DNA of 11,983 nt. Origin: Streptomyces wedmorensis. GTDB lineage: Bacteria; Actinomycetota; Actinomycetes; Streptomycetales; Streptomycetaceae. Position numbers and translations under genes: made by a program. Numbering within the stretch: the stretch's first letter is position 1; the number at the start of each line of letters is the position of its first letter. The stretch lies in NCBI RefSeq assembly GCF_000716445.1, contig NZ_JNWK01000107.1, positions 1-11,983 of the forward strand. The letters are read 5' to 3'. Shown in pieces: positions 6,757 to 11,983 of this stretch. The notes below the pieces were generated by a model that was not told where the DNA came from, did no database searches, and saw only the letters and a program-made list of their open reading frames with translations.

Positions 6757-8400
6757 TCACCTCAGGACGGCGATCACCTCCTTGGCGGCCCGCTCGCCCT
6801 CGGTCGCGCCGCCCTCCATGAAGCCCTGGAAGTCGTACGAACAGTGCTCGCCGCCGATGTGGACGTTGCCCTGCGCGGTCCCCTCGTACGTGGCGTACCG
6901 GTGGAGGTAGCCGACGGGCCAGCAGGAGTACGCGCCGAGCGAGTACGGGTTCTTGTGCCAGGCGGAGAGCTGGGCGCGGCCGGTGTACGCCCGTGAGGTG
7001 CCGGGGAAGAAGGCGTCGATGCCGGCCAGGTAGCGGGTGACCAGGTTCCGTACGTACGGGTCGGACTCGGTGGAGAAGGGGTCCGCCGGGTTCAGGTTCC
7101 TGGCCAGGCTCCCGCCGCCGTACTGGAGGAGGATGCCGCCGGTCCCGCCCTGGATCTTGGTGGTGTCCCAGGTCTGCTGGACCTCGGTGTCGGTGAAGCA
7201 GTCGCCCGCCGAGACCCCGGGCCAGGGGCCGGTGCCGCGCCAGGGGCGGGTGCCGAACTGCATGTTGAGCTTGGTGCAGTGGCCCATGCGGGCGTCCCGC
7301 AGCAGGTTCCGCATGCGCGGGTCGAAGCCGGCCTGGGAGACGTCGAGTTGCTGGAGGATCGGCAGCGGGACGCACAGGATGGTGTGGTCCGCGGTGACGG
7401 TCCGGGTGGCGCCGGCCTCGGTGAAGGTCAGCGTCTGGGTTCCGTCGGCGTTGGCGCGTACGGCGGTCAGGGACCAGCCCATGCGCAGGGTGCCAGGGGT
7501 GAGGGCTCCCGCGACGGCGTTCGGCAGCCGGTCGTTGCCGCCGACGACGTGGTAGCGCTCGTTGGACAGGCCCCAGACGTTGAAGTTGCCCGGATTGGTC
7601 TGGTAGCCCATGAGCAGGACGAGGGCGAGCGAGGACTGCTCGGTGGTGTCGGCACCGTACTCGACGTTGTAGGCGACGTCGATGAACCGGCCGAGCCGCG
7701 AGGAGTGCCCGCCGGGGACCCGGGTCTCGATCCACTCGTACACCGACATGTTGTCGAGCGCGGTGCCGGTGGGGGTGGTCCGGTTCCAGGTGACCTCGCC
7801 CGACTCGGAGAGGTCGCGGCGCAGCGCCTGGTAGACCGCGTTGAAGTCCTCGTCGGCCTGGCTGCGCGGGTAGTAGCCGCCGCCGAACCAGAGGACCTCC
7901 TCGGCTCCGTTGGGTCCGCCGCCGAGGAAGTCCTCGGTGGCGAGGTCGAAGCGGCGGCAGAGCTCCAGGATCTTCTTGTGGCTGGTGTCGATCAGCTCGC
8001 CGCCGATCTCGGAGGTCTGCCCGTACGCCCAGTGGGCCCGCTGGGTCCACATGCGGCCGCCGACCCTGGACGGGTTCGCCTCGTAGAGCACCGGGCTCAG
8101 ACCGGCGTCCTGGAGGGTGAGGGCGGCGGTGAGGCCGGAGATCCCGGCGCCGACGACGGCGATCCGGGCGGTGCTGCTGATCGGCGGGGTCGGGGTGGCG
8201 GCCGCGGCGGGCGCGACGGTGGCCGCCGTGCCCGCGCCGACCGCGATCCCGGCGGCTGCCGCGTACTTGAGGAGGGACCGGCGCCCGAGGGCGTCGGCCC
8301 GCATGCCGCGGAGCTCGTCGACGGGCAGGCCGAGCCGTCGGGCGTCGGCGTGCTCGGCGGCGAGGTGCTTCAGGAGGTGCATCGGGTTGGTGCGTGCCAT
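6757..8400 (-). CDS. Flavin amine oxidase with Tat signal
   Basis: The 547-aa product is of the monoamine/L-amino-acid oxidase type, which uses FAD and O2 to deaminate an amine, giving aldehyde or keto acid, ammonia and H2O2. A Tat-type signal is visible: GRRSLLKY (39-46), a hydrophobic stretch of about 47-64 and an Ala-rich cleavage region near 65-69, after an unusually long 38-residue leader. The FAD dinucleotide fold follows: VVGAGISGL (82-90), Glu107, and RVGGRM (112-117). The C-terminal FAD motif is GGEHCSYDFQGFMEGG (516-531). The position of the covalent cysteine of mitochondrial MAO is Ala490 (SLGAYS), so FAD is probably non-covalent. AGGAG seven bases upstream fixes the ATG. It lies 45 bp downstream of the permease gene in one operon. 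Substrate is unknown; amines or amino acids carried by the permease are the natural guess. Confidence 0.93.
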   Translation of the reverse strand: MARTNPMHLLKHLAAEHADARRLGLPVDELRGMRADALGRRSLLKYAAAAGIAVGAGTAATVAPAAAATPTPPISSTARIAVVGAGISGLTAALTLQDAGLSPVLYEANPSRVGGRMWTQRAHWAYGQTSEIGGELIDTSHKKILELCRRFDLATEDFLGGGPNGAEEVLWFGGGYYPRSQADEDFNAVYQALRRDLSESGEVTWNRTTPTGTALDNMSVYEWIETRVPGGHSSRLGRFIDVAYNVEYGADTTEQSSLALVLLMGYQTNPGNFNVWGLSNERYHVVGGNDRLPNAVAGALTPGTLRMGWSLTAVRANADGTQTLTFTEAGATRTVTADHTILCVPLPILQQLDVSQAGFDPRMRNLLRDARMGHCTKLNMQFGTRPWRGTGPWPGVSAGDCFTDTEVQQTWDTTKIQGGTGGILLQYGGGSLARNLNPADPFSTESDPYVRNLVTRYLAGIDAFFPGTSRAYTGRAQLSAWHKNPYSLGAYSCWPVGYLHRYATYEGTAQGNVHIGGEHCSYDFQGFMEGGATEGERAAKEVIAVLR

Positions 8401-8445
8401 GGGGCGCTCCTGGAGGAAGAGGGGACGGAACCCGGGGAGGGAGGG

Positions 8446-9960
8446 TCAGCTCTGGGGCACGGGGGCGGGCGCGGCGTCCTCGTCGGCAGGGCGCTCGGTG
8501 GCGTCCTCCAGGACGATCCGGCCGATGATCTCGTACCGTTCGGGCCGCTTGGCCTTGAGGTAGAAGCCGAGGCCGAGGCCGCCGAAGAAGACGGCGCCGA
8601 CGATCCACGGGATCGCCTCGAAGAAGAGGGAGTCGGCGGCGAGCCCGGCCGCGGTCTCCATGTTCATGATCAGCAGCACGACGACGGCGATCATGCCGAC
8701 GCCGCCGAGGAGAGGGGCGGTGAGGGTCTTGAACCAGTGGCGGTCCTCGGGGTGGTTCTTGCGGAAGTAGCCGATGACGGCGAAGGAGCAGAGCGTCTGG
8801 ACGATGAGGATCGCCATGGTGCCGAGGATCGCGAGCAGGGTGTAGAGGTGGATGTAGGGGTCCTGGCCGGTCAGCCAGAAAGCGCCGACGAGGGCCACGG
8901 CGATCGCGCTCTGCACGTACGAGGCGATGTACGGCGACCCGTGACGGGCGTGGGTGCGGCCGAGGGCCGGGTGGAGGAAGCCCTCGCGGCCGATGGCGTA
9001 GAGGTAGCGCGAGGCGCACTGGTGGAACGCCATCCCGCAGGCGAAGGAGCCGGTGAGCAGCAGCCACTGGAAGGCGTCGACGGCCCAGGCGCCGATGAAG
9101 GACTCGGTGGGCGCGAAGAACAGGTCGAGCGGGCTGGAGGAGGCGGACAGCTTCACCGAGCCGGTCAGCCCGTTCCCGGCGATCGTCATCCACGACACGT
9201 AGATGTAGAAGAGGCCGACGCCGATGACGGAGATCAGGGTGGCGCGCGGGATGACCCTCTTCGGGTCGCGGGACTCCTCCCCGTACATCGCGGTCGACTC
9301 GAAGCCGACCCAGGACCAGAAGGCGAAGAAGAGGCCGAGTCCGGCGGAGGTGCCGGTGAAGGCGTTCTTCGGGTTGATCGGCTCGACCGGGATGCCGTCG
9401 GGGCCGCCGCCGGCGATCAGGACGGCGGTGGCGACCGCGAAGAGGACCGCGATCTCGGCCACGAGCATCACGCCGAGCGCCTTGGCGGTCAGGTTGATGT
9501 CGAAGTACGAGAGGACCGCGGTGACGGCCAGCATGACCGCCGCGTACAGGACCCAGGGAAGGTCGACGCCGAGCTGGTCGGCGACGGTCGTCTTGGCGAA
9601 GTACGCGAAGACGCCGACGATCGAGGCCTCGAAGACGATGTACGCGAGGACCGCGAGCATGCCGGACGCCATGCCGGCGATCCGGCCGAGACCGTGCGAG
9701 ATGTATCCGTAGAAGGCGCCGGCGGCCGTGATCCGCTTGGCCATGGCGACGTAGCCGACCGAGAAGACGGTCAGGACGAGCGTCGCGAAGAGGTATCCGG
9801 CGGGCGCGCCGGTGCCGTTGCCGAAGCCGACGGCGATGGGGAGGTTTCCGGTCATCGCGGTGATCGGGGCCGCGGTGGCCACGGCCATGAAGACGACGCC
9901 GACAAGACCGACCGAATTCGCCTTCAGCCGGTGGACCTCTGGGGTGGAGTTCTCTGCCAT
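8446..9960 (-). CDS. APC family amino acid/polyamine permease
   Basis: The 504-aa product has about 12 hydrophobic segments and begins with the APC signature region (VATAAPITAMTGNLP, residues about 27-41). The motif FAFWSWVGFESTAMYGEESRDP and the following VIPRA are also typical of the family. It should import an amino acid or amine across the cytoplasmic membrane using an ion gradient. The C-terminal tail is charged and cytoplasmic. It is the first gene of a leftward operon whose second gene is a flavin amine oxidase, and it diverges from a PucR-type regulator, which points to uptake of an oxidisable amine or amino acid. The ATG at 9960 has only a weak, distant GAGGA, and that lies inside a hairpin. 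Confidence 0.93.
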   Translation of the reverse strand: MAENSTPEVHRLKANSVGLVGVVFMAVATAAPITAMTGNLPIAVGFGNGTGAPAGYLFATLVLTVFSVGYVAMAKRITAAGAFYGYISHGLGRIAGMASGMLAVLAYIVFEASIVGVFAYFAKTTVADQLGVDLPWVLYAAVMLAVTAVLSYFDINLTAKALGVMLVAEIAVLFAVATAVLIAGGGPDGIPVEPINPKNAFTGTSAGLGLFFAFWSWVGFESTAMYGEESRDPKRVIPRATLISVIGVGLFYIYVSWMTIAGNGLTGSVKLSASSSPLDLFFAPTESFIGAWAVDAFQWLLLTGSFACGMAFHQCASRYLYAIGREGFLHPALGRTHARHGSPYIASYVQSAIAVALVGAFWLTGQDPYIHLYTLLAILGTMAILIVQTLCSFAVIGYFRKNHPEDRHWFKTLTAPLLGGVGMIAVVVLLIMNMETAAGLAADSLFFEAIPWIVGAVFFGGLGLGFYLKAKRPERYEIIGRIVLEDATERPADEDAAPAPVPQS

Positions 9961-9962
9961 GG

Positions 9963-9980
9963 CGCGAGAGCATCCTCGCG
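9963..9980 (-). promoter_or_regulatory. Hairpin over the permease ribosome binding region
   Basis: CGCGAG (9963-9968) and CTCGCG (9975-9980) form a perfect 6-bp stem with a 6-nt loop. On the permease mRNA it ends 2 bases before the ATG and contains the only Shine-Dalgarno-like GAGGA. It could lower translation or serve as an operator half-site pair. Confidence 0.4.
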
Positions 9981-10097
9981 TGTGACACAGGCCACAATCG
10001 ACATGCGGTCATACAATTCCCGCCACGACACGACGAGTTGTCGCCCTGGTGTACGAACTGTCCGGTCCCGTGACCGTGGGGTGATGTCGCGGAAACA

Positions 10098-10116
10098 CGG
10101 ACGCGGGTAGCGTCCG
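10098..10116 (+). promoter_or_regulatory. Palindrome and possible leaderless -10 at the PucR start
   Basis: CGGACGC (10098-10104) and GCGTCCG (10110-10116) form a perfect 7-bp inverted repeat with a GGGTA spacer. It overlaps TAGCGT (10108-10113), a TANNNT -10 placed 8 bases before the ATG at 10122. No Shine-Dalgarno precedes that ATG, so a leaderless transcript starting at the A of the ATG is plausible. A protein bound to the palindrome would block this promoter, as expected for autorepression. Confidence 0.45.
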
Positions 10117-10121
10117 GGCCC

Positions 10122-11750
10122 ATGGACAGTCAGGGCGGAATCACCGTGCAGCGGGCACTCGAACTTCCGGGCCTCCGCGGCGGGCTCCCGGAGGTCGTCG
10201 CCGGCGCCGACCGGCTGCACCGCACCGTGCGCTGGGTGCACGCCGGCGAGGTGCCGAACATCGCTTCGCTGCTCAAGGGCGGCGAACTGCTGCTCACCAC
10301 GGGCCTCGGCCTCGGCACCCGCCCGGCCGAACAGCGGGCCTTCGTCCGCCGCCTCGCCGACCGGGGCATCGCGGCCCTCGTGGTGGAACTCGGCCCGCGC
10401 TTCGCCCGGCTCCCGGCGACGATAGTGGAGACCGCCCGGACGGCCGGCCTGCCCCTCGTCCAGCTCCACCGCGAGGTGCCGTTCGTCGCCGTCACGGAGG
10501 AGATCCACACCGAGATCGTCAACGGCCACTACGCGCTCCTCCGCCAGGCCGAAGAAGTCCACCGGCAGTGCACGGAGGCCCTGCTCGGCGGCGGCGGCGT
10601 CCCCCAGGTCCTCCGCATCCTCTCCGACTTCGCCGCCAACCCCGTCTTCCTGGAGACCGCCGACGGCCAGCTCCTGTACGCGGCGGGCACCGAGTCCGCC
10701 CCCGCCGACCCGCTCCAGGTCTGGGACGGACTGCGCGGCCAGCGGGCCGCCCGCGAATCCGGCCCGCCGACCGGCACCGTCCTCGTCGACGTGCCCGGCG
10801 GCGGACCCGGTACGTCGTCGGTACGGGCCCGGCTCGTCCTCCTGGCGGTCTCCGGCGCCCTCTCCCCCGTCCACCGGATGGCCGCCGAGCGGGCCGCCGG
10901 ACTCCTCGCCGTCGTCCTCATGCAGGCCCGCCAGGAAGAGGAACTGGCCGCCCGCGGCCGCGGCGACTTCCTGACGGACCTCGCCGAGGGCCGGATCACG
11001 GCCGAGGCCGCGCCCGCCCAGGCCCGCGTCCTCGGCTTCAAACCGGGCGACGGCCCGCTCCTCCCGGTGGTCATGCGCCTGGCCTCGGAACTCTCCCCCT
11101 CCGGCAACTGGGCCCTCCTCGCCCGCGCGGTCCTCGAAGAACTCTCCTCCGTCGGCGTCCCCGTCCTCCTCGGCGTCCGCCCGGTGGAAGGCCGGGTGCC
11201 CCTGCTCCTCGGCCTGCGCTCCGAATCGGAACGCACGGCGGTCGCGGACCGCGTCGCCGCGGCGCTGCGCGCCGGCGTCGAACGCGCCGGCCTCGAACGC
11301 GCCGGAGTACACCCGCCGATCGTCGTCGTCGGCGTCGCCGGCGGCTGGGCGGCGGCCTCGGCGGGCCTACGGCACGCGGCCGAGACCGCGACGGCCGCCC
11401 AGGGCCTCTCGGACCTCCCCTGGTACGACGCCCGGCGCCTCGACATCGACCTGCTCCTCTGGCGCCTCCACTACCACGGCGACACCGTCCTCCCCGCGTT
11501 CGTCGACCGCGCCATCGGCCCCCTCCGCGACCACGACCGCACCTCCCGCCCGCCCCTCCTCCCCACCCTCGAGACGTACCTCGCCCACGCGGGCCGCAAG
11601 GCGGAGACCGCGCGCGAGCTCCACCTCAACCGCCAGACCCTCTACAACCGCCTCGCCCGCATCTCCGAACTCCTCGGCACCGACCTCGACGACCCCCAAA
11701 CCGTCCTCGCCCTCTCCCTAGCCCTCCGAGCCCGCCGCCACACCCCCTGA
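10122..11750 (+). CDS. PucR family transcriptional regulator
   Basis: The 542-aa product has the three-part PucR/CdaR layout. The N-terminal PucR domain (about residues 8-130) includes VRWVHAGEVPNIASLLKGGELLLTTG. The middle part is a GGDEF-like region (about 290-430). The C-terminal PucR-type helix-turn-helix starts near residue 482, with the conserved AETARELHLNRQTLYNRLARI. Such proteins sense a small ligand and control neighbouring catabolic genes, often as activators. Its placement divergent from the permease and amine oxidase operon suggests it controls them in response to their substrate. The ATG at 10122 lacks a ribosome binding site and may be leaderless. The stop is followed after 36 bp by an array of palindromic repeats and no ordinary terminator. 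Confidence 0.94.
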   Translation: MDSQGGITVQRALELPGLRGGLPEVVAGADRLHRTVRWVHAGEVPNIASLLKGGELLLTTGLGLGTRPAEQRAFVRRLADRGIAALVVELGPRFARLPATIVETARTAGLPLVQLHREVPFVAVTEEIHTEIVNGHYALLRQAEEVHRQCTEALLGGGGVPQVLRILSDFAANPVFLETADGQLLYAAGTESAPADPLQVWDGLRGQRAARESGPPTGTVLVDVPGGGPGTSSVRARLVLLAVSGALSPVHRMAAERAAGLLAVVLMQARQEEELAARGRGDFLTDLAEGRITAEAAPAQARVLGFKPGDGPLLPVVMRLASELSPSGNWALLARAVLEELSSVGVPVLLGVRPVEGRVPLLLGLRSESERTAVADRVAAALRAGVERAGLERAGVHPPIVVVGVAGGWAAASAGLRHAAETATAAQGLSDLPWYDARRLDIDLLLWRLHYHGDTVLPAFVDRAIGPLRDHDRTSRPPLLPTLETYLAHAGRKAETARELHLNRQTLYNRLARISELLGTDLDDPQTVLALSLALRARRHTP

Positions 11751-11786
11751 CAGGCCCCCGGCTTGCGAGCAGGCCTTCCGCCCCCC

Positions 11787-11828
11787 GTTGTGGGCAATCG
11801 TTCCGCCGGGGCGGTGCCCACCCGCAAC
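11787..11828 (+). repeat. 42-nt palindromic repeat, unit 1 of right array
   Basis: The fold reads: foot GTTG with CAAC; stem TGGGCA (11791-11796) with TGCCCA (11815-11820); 5' bulge ATCGTT; apical stem CCGCC (11803-11807) with GGCGG (11810-11814); and a CCCG bulge on the 3' side before the foot. It is followed by the 14-nt spacer CCCCGGCCCACCCC. Confidence 0.85.
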
Positions 11829-11842
11829 CCCCGGCCCACCCC

Positions 11843-11856
11843 GTTGTGGGCGCAAC
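11843..11856 (+). repeat. Core-deleted 14-nt repeat, unit 2
   Basis: GTTGTGGGC is joined directly to GCAAC, so 28 nt comprising the apical hairpin and the 3' arm are missing compared with unit 1. The 14-nt spacer that follows (11857-11870) is identical to the others. Confidence 0.85.
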
Positions 11857-11870
11857 CCCCGGCCCACCCC

Positions 11871-11913
11871 GTTGTGGGCCGGGGGTTCCGCCGGGGCGGT
11901 GCCCACCCGCAAC
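11871..11913 (+). repeat. 43-nt palindromic repeat, unit 3
   Basis: The foot, the TGGGC/GCCCA stem and the apical CCGCC/GGCGG stem are all kept, but the segment AATCG at the 5' bulge is replaced by the unrelated CGGGGG. The 14-nt spacer follows (11914-11927). Confidence 0.85.
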
Positions 11914-11927
11914 CCCCGGCCCACCCC

Positions 11928-11969
11928 GTTGTGGGCAATCGTTCCGCTGGGGCGGTGCCCACCCGCAAC
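11928..11969 (+). repeat. 42-nt palindromic repeat, unit 4
   Basis: The unit is identical to unit 1 except that CCGCC is CCGCT, which still pairs with GGCGG through a U-G pair. The spacer-like sequence CCCCGGCCCCGCCT follows to the window edge, so the array may continue. Its last 31 bases equal positions 1-31. Confidence 0.85.
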
Positions 11970-11983
11970 CCCCGGCCCCGCCT

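Larger units (their letters stand above)
9961..10121. promoter_or_regulatory. Shared divergent promoter region, permease / PucR
   Basis: The 161-bp gap must hold both promoters and any operator for the adjacent regulator. Candidate operator-like inverted repeats are TGTGACACA (9981-9989), CGACA/TGTCG (10026-10030 and 10039-10043, 8-nt spacer) and CGGTC/GACCG (10063-10067 and 10072-10076). TACAAT at 10012-10017 resembles a -10 on the plus strand. None is strong enough alone to name as the binding site. Confidence 0.5.

Noticed and set aside
6728..10123. Minus-strand open frame of over 1100 codons across the amine oxidase and permease genes, and a plus-strand one of over 900 codons opposite them
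   Set aside because: Both are composition artefacts over two recognisable genes; the Arg/Pro/His-rich or Gly/Asp-rich products match no fold.
9924..11312. Minus-strand open frame of about 460 codons opposite the PucR gene
   Set aside because: It is antisense to well-defined PucR and helix-turn-helix domains and has low-complexity Gly/Ala/Glu content.
11787..11983. CRISPR array
   Set aside because: The spacers are identical to each other, the repeats carry long internal palindromes and vary in length, and no cas genes are near.

Overview
The window looks like Streptomyces chromosome or that of a very close actinomycete. GC is very high throughout, third codon positions are almost all G or C, Shine-Dalgarno sites are of the GGAG/AGGAG type, GTG is used as a start, and pyrG followed by an ADP-ribose pyrophosphatase-type Nudix gene is an arrangement I know from Streptomyces. 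I saw no in-frame TTA codon in the seven genes. Nothing indicates a phage, plasmid or insertion sequence.

Layout from left to right. Positions 1-577 have no credible gene and are a mosaic of palindromic and tandem repeats. Positions 578-2951 hold a leftward pair, pyrG (CTP synthase) then a Nudix hydrolase, separated by a strong hairpin. Positions 2952-3494 are a 543-bp divergent intergenic region containing an exact nested inverted repeat (3300-3362). Positions 3495-6756 hold two rightward genes, a GH15 glucoamylase/trehalase-like enzyme and a berberine-bridge-type FAD oxidase. The FAD oxidase stops exactly where the next leftward operon stops (TGATCA shared, no gap). Positions 6757-9960 are a leftward operon: an APC amine/amino-acid permease, then a Tat-signal flavin amine oxidase. 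A divergent PucR-family regulator occupies 10122-11750. The window ends in an array of the same palindromic repeat seen at its left edge (11787-11983).

How the genes fit together. The amine oxidase, permease and divergent PucR regulator form a coherent candidate amine or amino-acid catabolic unit: uptake, oxidative deamination, and ligand-responsive control from the 161-bp shared promoter region. pyrG and the Nudix gene are nucleotide housekeeping. The GH15 enzyme and FAD oxidase may be co-transcribed, but no shared pathway is evident.

The least explained parts are non-coding. (1) A 42-nt bulged palindrome, GTTG...CAAC, is arrayed with a constant 14-nt spacer at both window edges. Its stems are kept while bulges vary, and one base pair covaries between related units, so it resembles a REP/BIME-type element. 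(2) A nested 9+9-bp inverted repeat lies between pyrG and the GH15 gene. All calls rest on reading the sequence; no database comparison was possible.
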